From contig OZ026842.1 of assembly GCA_964023205.1 (NCBI GenBank), forward strand, positions 12,626,716 to 12,690,715: a DNA stretch of 64,000 bases, written 5' to 3'. The DNA comes from Lutraria lutraria. Its lineage: Eukaryota > Mollusca > Bivalvia > Venerida > Mactridae. A model generated the notes under the pieces. That model was not told where the DNA came from. It worked only from the letters and a program-made list of their open reading frames with translations, and searched no databases. Each line of letters starts with the position of its first letter. Position 1 is the first letter of the stretch. Position numbers and translations under genes: made by a program. Positions 34,435 through 46,517 of this stretch are shown piece by piece.

Positions 34435-36236
34435 CAGTTAAACCTGATAACAAAGGCCATTCATGGGGAAGACAAAATGTGGGCTTTATTGACAGGTGGC
34501 CTTAATTTGGAGGTCATGTTGTTCTAAATAGTCAATGTTCTTTTAAAAAGAATGACCCTTATTGACAGGTGGCCTTAATTTGGAGGTCATGTTGTTCTAA
34601 ATAGTCAATGTTCTTTTAAAAAGAATGACCCTTATTGACAGGTGGCCTTAATTTGGAGGTCATGTTGTTCTAAATAGTCAATGTTCTTTTAAAAAGAATG
34701 ACCCTTATTGACAGGTGGCCTTAATTTGGAGTTCATTTTGTTCTAAATAGTCAATGTTCTTTTAAAAATAATGACCCTTATTGACAGGTGGCCTTAATTT
34801 GGAGGTCATGTTGTTCTAAATGGTCAATGTTCTTTTAAAAAGAATGACCCTTATTGATAGGTGGTCTTTATTTTGAGGTCATGTTGTTCTAAATAATCAA
34901 TGACAGTTTTGTAGAAAATGGCCATCATCCACAAGGTGGCCACTAACACAGGTTTTACTGTACCGGTTGAAGACATTAACAGGTGGCCTTTATTTGGAGG
35001 TCATTTTGTCCTAAAAAGTCAATGTTCTTTTAAAAAGAATGACCCTTATTAACAGGTCGCCTTTATTTGGAGGTCATTTTGTTTTAAATAGTCAATGATC
35101 TTTTAAAAAGAATGACCCTTATTGACAGGTGGCCTTAATTTGGAGGTCATGTTGTTCTAAATAGTCAATGTTCTTTTAAAAAGAATGACCCTTATTGACA
35201 GGTGGCCTTAATTTGGAGTTCATTTTGTTCTAAATAGTCAATGTTCTTTTAAAAAGAATGACCCTTATTGACAGGTGGCCTTAATTTGGAGGTCATGTTG
35301 TTCTAAATAGTCAATGTTCTTTTAAAAAGAATGACCCTTATTGATAGGTGGTCTTTATTTTGAGGTCATGTTGTTCTAAATGGTCAATGTTCTTTTAAAA
35401 AGAATGACCCTTATTGATAGGTGGTCTTTATTTTGAGGTCATGTTGTTCTAAATAGTCAATGTTCTTTTAAAAAGAATGACCCTTATTGATAGGTGGTCT
35501 TTATTTTGAGGTCATGTTGTTCTAAATAATCAATGACAGTTTTGTAGAAAATGGCCATCATCCACAAGGTGGCCACTAACACAGGTTTTACTGTACCGGT
35601 TGAAGACATTAACAGGTGGCCTTTATTTGGAGGTCATTTGTCCTAAAAAGTCAATGTTCTTTTCAAAAGAATGACCCTTATTAACAGGTCGCCTTTATTT
35701 GGAGGTCATTTTGTTTTAAATAGTCAATGACCTTTTAAAAAGAATGACCCTTATTGAAAGGGTGGCCTTTATTTGGAGGTCATTTTCGTCTAAATAGTCA
35801 ATGTTCTTTTAAAAAGAATGACCCTTATTAACAGGTGGCATTTATTTGGAGGTCATTTTGTCCTAAAAAGTCAATGCTCTTTTAAAAAGAATGACCCTTA
35901 TTAACAGGTGGCATTTATTTGGAGGTCATTTTTGTTCTAAATAGTCAATTGTCTTTTAAAAAGAATGAACCTTATTAACAGGTGGCCTTTTTTGGAGTTC
36001 ATTTTGTTCTAAACAGTCAATGTTCTTGTAAAATGAATGACCCTTATTGACAGGTGGCCTTTATTTGGAGGTCATGTTGTTCTAAATAGTCAATGACCTT
36101 TTAAAAAGAAATACCCTTATTGACAGGGTGGCCTTTATTTGGAGGTCATTTTGTCCTAAAAAGTCAATGCTCTTTTAAAAAGAATGACCCTTATTAACAG
36201 GTGGTATTTATTTGGAGGTCATGTTGTTCTAAAATA
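34435..36236 (+). repeat. 73-bp satellite array 1 (about 24 units)
   Basis: It begins with the MITE-like left end TACAGTTAAACCTGATAACA and then repeats a unit built from AATGACCCTTATTGACAGGT, GGCCTTAATTTGGAGGTCAT and GTTGTTCTAAATAGTCAATG plus TTCTTTTAAAAAG. Two interruptions at about 34895-35100 and 35528-35735 are copies of each other 633 bp apart and include a right-end sequence (CACTAACACAGGTTTTACTG then TACCGG), so part of the array was amplified as a larger unit. It ends without a matching terminal repeat at 36236. Confidence 0.95.
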
Positions 36237-37320
36237 CAATATCTTTTATATCATGCAATATGTCATAAATCAACGATTTACACCTCTAATCAAACTTGTA
36301 TTCGTTATTGTGACAAAAACAAACTTTATTTAATTTTCCGATCATTACTGAAGAAATATTAAATACTTAACTATGTGGAATACTTACATTATGAATTTAA
36401 ACAATTAGTAGAAATTATGTAGTCAACAATTTTCATCTTTATTCAGCACTTTGTGTGCATACTGAATGCCATGGGTTTGGTATTTACAGAAACCCAAATT
36501 AGTAAAATCATGATACAATAAAATATAAATTTTAACATACTTGGACATATACACAAAATATCCTGAAGTCTAGACATCATTGAATATTATTTTACTGAAC
36601 AAAGAAAAATAATGAGCAATAGTTATTAGTTATTTTAAAGTGTAAAAGCAGTAAATTTATAGTTGAAAGATGGTTTGTTTAACTAATTGTTCAACACCTT
36701 TTGTATAAGATGTATACATGTGCAGCTTCTGTAATTTGTACATATAGGTATTAATATATCATTTAATTGTTAAACTTAATCATGCCCTCATTGTATTATT
36801 TGTGTTTGCATATAAATATTCGTGTAGATCTGCAGTCAATTTTAATTATTATGACATAATCTAATGTCGGGGTATATGTACGTCAATGATTAACTTGCTA
36901 CTTTTTACACTTCCGAGAGACACAAGGATAATTATATTGAATGATGCGAATTTAAAAGCATTCATGTATTTACTGCATTTTGAAAGTCTACATGTATTTA
37001 ATCTGTCACATTATGTTTTGTCTGCCAAGATATCGCTAATTGTCTATGTATGGACCAATTTTCAGTTTAAATAATAACAATTTTCGTCTGGTTTTGTGTA
37101 TCAAATCACATGCATGCAAAACATTAATTAGTGGTTTATAACATACTGAGTGAAAAACTTAATTATTAATACTATCAGGTTGACGCACCAGTATTGACTT
37201 TTCCTATATGTGTTCTGCTTAGCGAATTAAGATATAGTCCTAGAAAGTAGATAATATTTTTAGCGCATGCGCACTGCCGACAAGAATGACAATCTTCCAA
37301 GGGAGACTACCTAGTTATGG
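36237..37320. other. AT-rich unassigned DNA
   Basis: I see no gene or repeat. The 62-codon frame at 36886-37074 looks like chance. Confidence 0.4.
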
Positions 37321-37385
37321 GAAAGGGCCATATTGCTCACATGTCAATCACTGCTCACTCATTAAAACATTGTTTTGAACAGTGA
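37321..37385 (+). repeat. 5' fragment of the 'gggccaagatggcc' family
   Basis: AGGGCCATATTGCTCACATG, TCAATCACTGCTCACTCATT and AAAACATTGTTTTGAAC match the start of the copies at 1671 and 7970. It is cut off by the element at 37386. Confidence 0.7.
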
Positions 37386-38342
37386 CTAATAACCCCGCCG
37401 CCGCATTGACACTAAGAATGTGATAGTACACTATACGGCTACGTTCAAGGGGACATAACTCTGCAATGAGTGGATCACTGGGCATGAAAATTGTGTCTTG
37501 CACATCTACATTTTATATTGATAATATATTTCAAGTTTCAATTCAATCCCTTGAAAAATGTGGAAATAGTTCGCTCCACATGGCTAAGTTCAAGGGCACT
37601 TAACTCTGGATTGAGTAAATCGCTGAGAATGAAAATTGTGTCTTGCACATGTACGCTTCATGGTGATATCATATTTCAATTTTCAAATCCATCCCTTGAA
37701 AATGTGGAAGTAGTTCGCTCCACAAACTAAAACTGCCATTCTACTCTATATGGCTAAATTCAAGGGCACATAACTCTGCAATGAGTGAATCGCTGGGAAT
37801 GAAAATTGTGTCTTGCACATATGCACATCATGGTGATGACATATTTCAAGTTTCAATTCAATCCCTTAAAAAATGTCGAAGCATTTCGCTCCACAAACTA
37901 TGACTGCCATTCTACACTATATGGCCAAGTTCAAGGGCACAAAACTCTGGAATGAGTGAATCGCTGGGAATGAAAATTGCGTCTTGCACATATGCACATC
38001 ATGGTGATGACATATTTCAAGTTTCAATTCAATCCCTTAAAAAATGTCGAAGCATTTCGCTCCACAAACTATGACTGCCATTCTACACTATATGGCCAAG
38101 TTCAAGGGCACATAACTCTGGAATGAGAGAATCACTGGGAATGAAAATTGTGTCTTGCACATCTACACTTCATGGTGATAATATATTTCAAGTTTCATTG
38201 CAATTGCTTAAAGAATGTGTAAGTAGTTCGCTCCACAATCTTTGATATTTAATGCTGACGGACCGACTGACCAACGACCGACCAACCGACAGACAGAGTG
38301 ACTCCAATATACCGCCTCTCAAACTTCGTTAGCGGGGGTATT
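37386..38342. mobile_element. Element with about five 171-bp internal repeats
   Basis: The left end CTAATAACCCCGCCGCCGCA and the right end TTCGTTAGCGGGGGTATTAC are partly inverted (TAATAACCCCGC against GCGGGGGTATTA). The interior is a tandem series with period 171 bp ('atggccaag' at 37921 and 38092) containing AAGTTCAAGGGCACATAACT, GGGAATGAAAATTGTGTCTT and TTTCGCTCCACAAACTATGA. The repeats are followed by a GACGGACCGACTGACCAACG tail common to mollusc repeats. ORFs in it (37491-37730) are by-products of the repeats. Confidence 0.75.
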
Positions 38343-39348
38343 ACAACTTTCAAAAAAGTAATAATCAATTCAATAATCACTGAGGTTGAGATCTATCTAA
38401 CATATGACAGCTTTATATTTTTAATCAGCATTTTGCGTAAGTGGGTAATTAATTTCAAAACTAGACATCTAATATGAATGACTAAAGAATTATAACAATC
38501 AAAATATATCAACTCATTATATTAAAATGGTTAAAGTCTACAAAAAATACTAATTTATTTATTTTAGATAATAAATTACAGGTTTTCAAAGCATAACCTA
38601 TGTTGGCAAAGAAAAGATGATTTGTCTAATACTGTTCGAGTTTTTTTTTGTATGCATGTGACTGACATGAGGCAGATGCATTATCCTATTTAGAGTGAAG
38701 TTTTCGATTTGGGCTGTATATCTTAACTGAATAATACTCATTGAACAAATATCTCATATCAAAGGAAGACCAAGTTAAGATAGTTGAATGCATCATGGAC
38801 AATAAAGAATAGAAGATGTTAACAAATAATTTCCAAGATAGAATGATAGAATAAACCAGGACTGTGCACAGTCTGTACGCACGTGCATCAATCACATGCA
38901 GTGAAAAATGTTAACAATATAGCCAAAAAATGTTATAAAAATATTGCCTAAAACCCAACTGTCTACAACTTAGAATTCTGGTGGCCTAATAGAATGCCTT
39001 TGGTATTACATGCGCATACTCTTAATTTTACCTTAAAAGCGCCCATGTAAACTATTTCTAGAAGCTGATGAACCTTAAGACTTAAAGTACAAGAATTAAT
39101 TAAAGCACTGAGAAGATTGTTATGGACAAGTGTAACAAGGTTGATTTTGACAAACCCTAAGGTCTAAGGGAAATAATAACTATTTTGTCATAACCTGTGG
39201 TTCATTTTTTAAGGGAGGCAACTCTTTATAAACAACAATATAAAAGGTAATTCAAGTAATCATAAAACAAGCCAGACTACAAACCTAAAGAGAATTAAGA
39301 GTATGCGCATGTAATACCAAAGGCATTCTACTAGGCCACCAGAATTCA
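38343..39348 (+). repeat. Dispersed repeat Y, copy 2, with inverted end
   Basis: It is parallel to 20549-21450 up to GGCAACTCTTTA (about 39233). Beyond that the sequence reads as the reverse complement of Y: 39234-39348 mirrors Y's right end and also mirrors 38970-39031 (GAATTCTGGTGGCCTA..., TGCCTTTGGTATTACATG). Copy 2 therefore ends in a fold-back that copy 1 does not have. Confidence 0.8.
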
Positions 39349-39358
39349 GGTGAGCTAA

Positions 39359-39628
39359 AAACACACAAATCGTTCAAAGTTCACGACGGGTAATCACTAT
39401 TTCCCTGTTGAAATAGACCGATGGAGTGGTCAAGAAATAAATGAATGAAAATGTTTGTGTGGTTCAGGCGACATAGAAGATGAATTCCATCATCTCATGA
39501 AATGCTCCTTTTTTGATAACGAACGAAAAAAGTGTATCAAAAGATGTTTTAATAACAGACCAAATTCATTGAAATTCAAGGAAATATTTACTAGTTCTTC
39601 TATTTTTGAGCTTAAGAAAAACTTGTAA
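39359..39628 (+). pseudogene. LINE ORF2 C-terminal tail, copy A
   Basis: The frame reads KHTNRSKFTTGNHYFPVEID, RWSGQEINE, a TGA, KCLCGSGDIEDEFHHLMKCS, FFDNERKKCIKRCFNNRPNS, LKFKEIF and a stop at 39626. The C-L-C ... H-H-x3-C cluster and the D-N-E-R, RPNSLKF segments are the standard zinc-knuckle tail of a non-LTR retrotransposon ORF2. The sequence upstream is unrelated (repeat Y), so the tail was separated from its body by the duplication breakpoint. Confidence 0.85.
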
Positions 39629-40490
39629 ATTTATATCAATTCTTATACAAACAATTAAATAGTGTTCAATAAATTAAGAACATTGCTGGGCTGAACAACC
39701 CACACAATAGTATCATCAATATTTTAGTGTTTGTCAAGTGATTGTTGACACATAAATTATGCATATCAAATGTATCACTTTATGCTAAAATATCCCTACC
39801 TTAGATTGAATAATATTCCAAGTAACACATTGTGATTCGAACCATCTAATTTTCATTTCAGGTTTCAACTCGTGTTAGTAAAATAAGGTCAATACACATT
39901 AGGTCCCATGCCCAAGCGTATTGTTTACAAACATGATCCCTCCATGCTTTTCATGATCTATATAACCTGTATACTCCATACCTGTACTGGTTGGCGAGTT
40001 GTGTCCATGAACTAGCAGTAACCACGATTTGTTTACTATACAGCTTTTAATTATTCCAAATTGTTGTCTATTTATTTTTCGTTATCACATGATGGCTAAA
40101 ATGTATTTCAGGTAAACTATTAAAGTTAAAATCTGTTGTTTAACAAAATCATGACCCACTCTTTATTTATAAATTTAAACTCTTTTCAAACCACATGATG
40201 GCAATTTATCTACTCTTTATTTAAAATGTATAACATACAATTCAATAAATAATGATTATCATTAATCTTGGTTTAGAATGTGAAATCATGTGGATGGTTC
40301 AAAATATATAGACTGCTAAAATAATGAATCACAGATACTACTTGTTTTACTCAATCAAATAGTGCTAATTCATTACTCCTTTGGCACGGACAAACTGTAT
40401 GAGGTCATAACGAAATTTTTACATCATTGCACACAGAAGGTGCTTCACTTTATAATGTCTTAAGCAATTTTCAAATGATTTCTTACATGA

Positions 40491-40700
40491 TTAATCAAAG
40501 TACTGAAAGTACTGTCAGGTGATTTTTTCATATGAAGCATAAAAGAGAAAAATGTACCCATATGGTTTGTACCCATGCAAAATATTTTAACATTTAAACT
40601 AACGGACCGACTTTTCATTTATACATTGTTATATACCTGTAGACTCTATGTGCTTGACATTGAAGAAAGGCATAGATTCACTAGTTTCTTAGCAATAGCA
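40491..40700 (+). repeat. Family X 5' fragment (copy A)
   Basis: It starts AATCAAAGTACTGAAAGTAC and contains GAAAAATGTACCCATATGGT and CTAACGGACCGACTTTTCAT. The same fragment is at 49250-49460 in copy B. Confidence 0.7.
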
Positions 40701-41775
40701 AGAACTGTCCGAAGACAGCGTGCTCGACATTCATAAGTCTTCAGTGTAACAAATGCTTGATAGAGGAGAAGTGAAAAAGGGGCATAATTCTAAATACTGT
40801 TAACACGGTTATGCCACATGTCCTACAGATATGCCTTGTCCCCATAAGGAAGTATTCAATGTTTGATTTGAATATCTTTGAAAGTCTTGAAAGATATTGT
40901 ACAAGGTTACTACTCCCCAACTAGTAGCCTATTTCAAAATGACATCAAACAGTTTGTTAGTTATTAGGGCATTTATCACCCCTTTCCTCTCCTTCAAGCA
41001 ATTTCTATAAATACCATGTCATGTGTAAAGCATTGTTTAACTTTATTATACATTGTATTCTCTTATGTTGCTGTAACATGTAACTAGAGTTAATAAAGTG
41101 TTGTAGTTCTGTGCTGTAACAGAAGATGTAATAATAACAAAAACAAAATCAATGAGATAAAGATTATTCCAATGTACAGTCCTATATTAAAGTTAATCAT
41201 TAATATAGTCACTAAGTCTTAAACAAGATCCTGCGTTCAATAAATGCATACAAAGTATGCCCCTGGTGGCATGCTTGTCAAGAAATAGCACATTTGAACA
41301 AGGTCAAGGTCAAAGTGAGGTTGGTTGATATGGGTGGATTGAGAATGTCATAGGTAGCAACTGTGTAAGTATTCAAGTGTTCTAGTAAGTGGTGTTGGTG
41401 CTAAATGAAAAGGTAAAATCTACTTAACCTCGAACAGACGGAAGGACGGACAGATGTACAGGGCAATCACTATCATGCCTCCCGCGTCATACATGGCATG
41501 CAGGGGCATAAAAAGCAATATTCATTCAACTATACAGAGTTACAAAGACTGTAATATTTAGATTTTGTTGAATGACCCTCAAAATTATATTGTCTGTACA
41601 ATGACAGTAGGTACCAATAGACCAGCAGGGCAGACTTCAACAATTATATAACTTATTTAATTCATTATTTTATCTTCAACTTAATTCATTCAAGATATTT
41701 TCTATTTACATCTGAAAAATATAGCATAGTGATTATGTTTGAAATTACGATAGATTATCAGATGTTAACTTAAGA

Positions 41776-42640
41776 AAATCAAAGTACAGAAAGTACTGTC
41801 GGAAGGTGAATTTTCCATGAAAATCAAAAAGAGAAATGTACCCATATTGTCCGTACCCAAGCAAATATTTTTAACATTTATGCTATAATGGACCGACATT
41901 TACATATAATGTCAAGATAATGTCAAAAATGTACAAAACAATCACATCTATGGTAGATTATTGTAAATGCATGCCTAAGTCTGTGAAGAAATTACTGACC
42001 CATTGAACGAAAGCCAAAAGATGAACTATTTTTAAGTGCCCAGAAACTGAATATGCAAAAGAACAACACTTCGGCACACTATTTCATTTTATCCTGTTTC
42101 TACATTGTTTTTAGACCTAATAAAGCAGTGACTGGATAAACCTGGCTTTATCCTATCACTAGATCACGTGGTCTGCTTTATTTTGTCACTTTGTATTCCT
42201 GCGCGCCGTAGTCCGCTCATTATACAACAAAGTGTGCTTTTTATATTACAAAATGATACAATGATATAAAAAAAGTGGATGTTGAAATTCTCAATGTATT
42301 CTAAGAGTTTTTATTCAAAATAGCGTGACAGTTGTATGGGAATCTTTTATTGTCGCGTCATGTTGCTGCATGGTTATGACGCTGTTAAAGAGAGGCATGA
42401 CGTACGTTTTTAAATCCAAATAAATAGAGTTTTGAGACTTATTTCGGTGTAGAAACAGTTATATTGCTGAAAAAAAACTGGATTAATCGAATACATGGTT
42501 GGTGCTGAGATGGAGGCTCACCCATTACAGCTTCCTAAGCCTCACCGGATAAACCTTCTCCATCTCGGCACCAACCACGTATTCTCTATATCACAAAGCG
42601 CTAACAGCAGATACACAAAACATTAAATTAGAATATGTCA
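41776..42640 (+). repeat. Family X short-form copy, split by an insertion (copy A)
   Basis: The 5' motif AATCAAAGTACAGAAAGTAC, the middle AATGTCAAAAATGTACAAAAC and the 3' part TTTAAGTGCCCAGAAACTGA are contiguous to ATTTCATTT (about 42090). After about 500 bp the sequence resumes with ATCACAAAGCGCTAACAGCA and AAAACATTAAATTAGAATAT. The uninterrupted join is seen at 29125-29160. Confidence 0.8.
42091..42596. mobile_element. Insertion in family X: MITE plus palindrome (copy A)
   Basis: The insertion begins TATCCTGTTTCTACATTG. Its first part is bounded by CTGTTTCTACA (42094-42104) and TGTAGAAACAG (42448-42458). The second part is a fold-back from GAATACATGGTTGGTGCTGA (42489) to ACCAACCACGTATTC (42584). 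The equivalent in copy B is about 50850-51394. The site relative to the empty copy at 29125-29135 lies within TTCATTATCACA. Confidence 0.8.
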
Positions 42641-43353
42641 TGCTCTTTACCATCACAAATTTATTTCAAATTAGGGATGTAAATGGTTAATTGATTAACC
42701 GTTGGTTTGTCCGATTAACCAGTTATTAAAAAATTAATCGATTAACCGGGGAAAAAAATAAATTATAGAAAGAATAAAGAATAAAAAAAGTCAATACGCG
42801 CATGTCAATAAGTTAGTTGACCAACTGTGCAAAAGATACGACAGTTGAGCAAATTAACAATTCATTGACACTGATCTTATACACACTGACACGTATATTG
42901 TTGATTGTGTAATTAACTAATTGAGAAGCGATTTTTGGATATACGAGTAAACTTGCTTGGACTGGGACTTCTTCAATTAAACAAAATCAGAATAATTCCA
43001 CAAAACAATAATAAAAACACCAAATAGAAATATCCACTACCACACTTGATAAAATATCAATAAAACAAAGGGCAATATCCCTATCAAATATAACCAAACA
43101 AAAAAAGCCTGAGAATATGTGCTACAGCACTTGATGCTGATCATTCTGAAAGTTTGGTGCAAACAGCAAAAGAATTGTAGTAGTAGTTGCAATGACAGGG
43201 GCATAAAAATAGGGCAACCTGTTCCCCAAAGTAACATTATATAGAAATGAAAATGAAAAAGGGTAAAAACTCAAACCCTAAAAATATTTCGATATGCATG
43301 TCTTCACATAGTTACTAATTGTCTGCAAATCCAACACAAAACAAGAGGGCCAC

Positions 43354-44230
43354 GATGGCTCACCAGAAAATAGATCTTTAGAGCCTATATAAATCAAGTG
43401 ACCCGGGGCTGGCCAATTTGACCACGGGCCATCATTTGAACAAACTTGGCAGAGGTCTACTAGACAATGTTACAATGGAAATGTCTATGCTCTAGGCATT
43501 GTAGTTTCTGACTAGATATTTTCTTCTTATATAAGCCAATAGAAAATAGAGTAAACCCCCTCTGTAGAGCAACAACCTCTTAACAACGATCAGTATTTGC
43601 AGCTCCCACTGGGTGTGCTATACAGAGGTTGTACCGTAATTAAAATGACAAAGGGCAATAATTCTAATTCTGGTGGGTAAAGACAAACACCATATATATT
43701 TCTATACGCACATCTTCATATGATAACTACTTATCTATGAAAGTTTGAAGATAATCAGACTTAAACTATAGAAAGAGTTGGGTGCACCATATTTCCAATA
43801 ATGAAAACAACAAAGGGCAATAACTACAGTTTGAAACAGCTTACATCTGTACATGCATCTTCATATGAAAACCAATCATCTGTGAATTTTTGAAGGCCAT
43901 CCAACTATAGGAGGAGTTGCACACACAAAGTTTCCCTTATGTAACATACAGAGAAAAAATGACAAAGGGCAATAACTCCAGTTGGAAGCAACATATACAA
44001 AAACATTCTTCAGTCACATCACATCACCAATAATCTGTCAAGTTTGAAGTTGATCCAACTTAAACTGTAGGAGTTGAACACTCAGATTTTGTTAAAAAAG
44101 AAAACTGCTGCTGCTGCTGTTACCCAGCTGTTACTACCACTACTAAGAATTCATACAAAACAATATGCCCCCCATTCAGTGAAGGAAGACATAATATTCT
44201 GCTCAGCTTCTATTAGGGTTAGGAAATAAA
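43354..44230 (+). repeat. 'caagagggccacgatggc' family copy in block A
   Basis: It begins CAAGAGGGCCACGATGGCTC then ACCAGAAAATAG. It continues with GGGCCATCATTTGAACAAAC, TTGGCAGAGGTCTACTAGAC and GCTCTAGGCATTGTAGTTTC, phrases shared with 63290-63370. A long run of 'caaagggcaataactcc' units follows. The copy-B counterpart starts at 52307. The 3' boundary is uncertain. Confidence 0.6.
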
Positions 44231-44577
44231 ATTGAATCAAAGTACTGTCGGAATTTGATTTTTTTTTTCATATGAGACAAGTCACTGTCATGGTGTTGCT
44301 GAAATCCTAAATTAGGAACTGTACAGTTGATGGATATTCATGCTTAGGAATTAACATACACCATCTCAATATTGCCATCTATTTATGTACATATTCTGAT
44401 ATTCATGTGCGAAATTCCATCAACCTAGCATGATGGTTATCTAAGTTATCAGATGTTTCGAGTTTTTTATGTAGCCCATTATCCAGCCTATATTTTTTCC
44501 GAATCCATCGGTACCAAAATAAGCATTATTGCTGTTGTATTTACTGATTGAATACATACCGAAAAGCTCTTCAAAAC

Positions 44578-45361
44578 GCTCCATTTTAATAAAATATCTT
44601 GATTATGACCACATATCACTTTAAATGCACACTACAGTGTTAGAAACGAATTAAAATCGACCTATATAATTCTTTTAGTGATAATCTGGTTTTGAAGAGT
44701 TTTTCGATTTTCCATGTTTTTAGTTCCAAACTCGGAACAAAATTGCTATCGATAATAGAAATAAACTGACATAAACCATTATTAATTAATACCGACATCG
44801 CACGATTTCATCAGTTCCATTACGATCCTTCTGTCTTAACATCAAAATACCCTTCACACACTGTGAACCAACATAATAATTGCGAACTTCACAATAACTG
44901 TTATTTCTTCGCAAATTTATGTGTACCGTCGTTCTGTTCTCTGCACTTCGACGGGAAAACCCCACATTCTATTTTTAGAATTTATCCAACTATATATAGC
45001 TCTAGCCGATAGTATCGATCGATACGCGTTATGGATATAAACCTTAACACTGACTTACATATCATGTCAAAAAGTCACATATAAGACATACATCAATAGT
45101 AGATTAATGTAATTACATGCATACTTCTGTAAAGAAATTACTGACCAACTGAAAGAAAGCCGAAAGTAGAGCTATTTTATGCTAAACTAGTTGGTTTCCA
45201 TCCCCAATCTTACAGCACAGAACAATCTGCTTAAAATCATATCCCCAAACCCGCTACGCTATGAGCTTGCCGTAAGGAAGATCGAATACTTAAGTCAGAT
45301 TGAGCACACAATAGAGTGAGAGTGGGAACAGGAACCATGACAGTTATGGAGCTCACGGCAT
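44578..45361. mobile_element. About 784-bp insertion specific to copy A
   Basis: Copy 0 reads CTTTTCAAAACATTTTTGTA at this point without interruption (about 32884-32903). In A the same phrase is split between CTTCAAAAC and ATTTTTGTAAGTCAACG. Inside are a decayed family X piece (45055-45180) and an 80-bp Mutator-like derivative (45223-45302). The ends are not clearly inverted (CGCTCCAT at the left, ATGGAGCTCACGGC at the right). Confidence 0.7.
45223..45302. mobile_element. 80-bp deletion derivative of the 531-bp element
   Basis: It joins the left end CAATCTGCTTAAAATCATAT, CCCCAAACCCGCTACGCTAT directly to the right end CTTGCCGTAAGGAAGATCGA, ATACTTAAGTCAGATTG of the element at 59935-60465. It is flanked by AGCACAGAA (45214-45222) and AGCACACAA (45303-45311), a 9-bp duplication with one mismatch. 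Confidence 0.85.
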
Positions 45362-46369
45362 TTTTGTAAGTCAACGATAGCAAAAATAAATTAGAAAGAA
45401 TCAAAATAAATGAATGTACCCATAAGATAAGACAGGATACAATCAGAGGAAGAATAAGCTTCTACATGGCTTGTATCATCAGAATATTTCTTTATATGAT
45501 CATGATTATATCAGGAGATGGGTCGGCTAGGCGGAGAATGAACACAACCCAAGCTATGGTGAATATCAACAGCAGACTGACTATCCGTCCTGGCACAACT
45601 ACAATACCTGTAAAGAGGGAAAAGTACCATACATGTAGTAGGTTAACAAAATAGTACATATTATTAATGAAAGGTATAAATCTGGAATACTTGATCACTG
45701 GACTTATATTTGACACCTTCCACACATTTATAGACAGTTAAGTTAGTAATCAGTTTAGGTGAAGGGTTTGATAGCTGACCAAGAAAAGAAATGTAATTTT
45801 TGTTGTTTAAGTTTACAAATTAGACAAAAATTGATTTCCTATGGTTCATAACATTCAGATTGGTGTTGTTAGTGTAGACACTTTGTGCGTATATAGTCAA
45901 CATATAATTTCATTTGGCCTTGGGCCTGCTAAAGACATGTAATTTTTTTTTTTAAGTAAGGAATTGTAGTGTGTTTTGTTAATTTTAAATAGATCATTTC
46001 ATAGTGCATAAAAACATGGTGAATGTTTACATTATGTTTATGCAACTTTTCTAAAACATTGAGTTAATAAATATTACATGACAAGTTTATATGTTGTAAA
46101 GATTTATGACATTTTGGATTATTTAGTTGTATTAATATATTGATATTATGTATGTCTATTATGTATGTTGGTACCTATAAGGCTTATACCAAAAAATATT
46201 TTGTTCCGAAATTGTTGGAATTTGTTTGTTGGTGGTAAATATTATAATAGAATCTTGTTGTAATACATTCACAGCAGTGTCTTTTAGCTATCAGAGGTGT
46301 TGTTGATAAGGGAAAAACATTTTTTACAGGTACTAAATTTGTTTGTTCAATTTACCTTAAAATTGTATA

Positions 46370-46434
46370 TCATCAGCCCTATTCGGAAAGGACGTAACTA
46401 CATTTTCAGCTAAAATTAGAATTTCACAATAATT
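46370..46434. mobile_element. Truncated left end of the 836-bp TA element
   Basis: TCATCAGCCCTATTCGGAAA then GGACGTAACTACATTTTCAG matches the left 65 bp of 33528-34363 at the identical position in the block. It is truncated where family X sequence (minus strand) begins. Confidence 0.85.
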
Positions 46435-46517
46435 CACAGTAATTTCTCTACAGATGTATGCATGCATTTGCAATATTTAACCAATGATGTATGTGTTTTA
46501 TGCCTTTTTGACATCAT
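46434..46517 (-). repeat. Family X fragment, minus strand
   Basis: Its reverse complement reads ATGTCAAAAAGGCATAAAAC then ACATACATCATTGGTTAAAT and TGCAAATGCATGCATACATC, matching the copy at 27630-27982. It forms the right edge of block A. Confidence 0.65.

Larger units (their letters stand above)
31755..36236 (+). repeat. Duplicated block, copy 0
   Basis: From GAAAATGCTACAACAGAAAT onward the sequence runs parallel to 43455-46434 (copy A) and 52440-54400 (copy B). Shared landmarks are GAGTTGGGTGCACCATATTT, GGCCATCCAACTATAGGAGG, AAGCTTCTACATGGCTTGTA and CCAAGCTATGGTGAATATCA, then GTCTTTTAGCTA and GGGAAAAACATTTTTTACAG. Copy 0 then holds an 836-bp TA-flanked element absent from B, and the 73-bp satellite. 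Frames such as 33001-33195 and its copy at 45466-45654 are repeat ORFs without a recognised family. Confidence 0.85.
39356..46434 (+). repeat. Duplicated block, copy A
   Basis: It starts inside the LINE tail (AAAAACACACAAATCGTTCA) and is parallel to 48105 onward through 54.3 kb with scattered differences. Relative to B it lacks about 155 bp at B 51960-52140 and 31 bp near 43380. It carries an insertion of about 784 bp (44578-45361) inside the shared CTTCAAAACATTTTTGTAAG phrase, and it keeps the first 65 bp of the 836-bp TA element (46370-46434) before breaking off. Confidence 0.9.
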
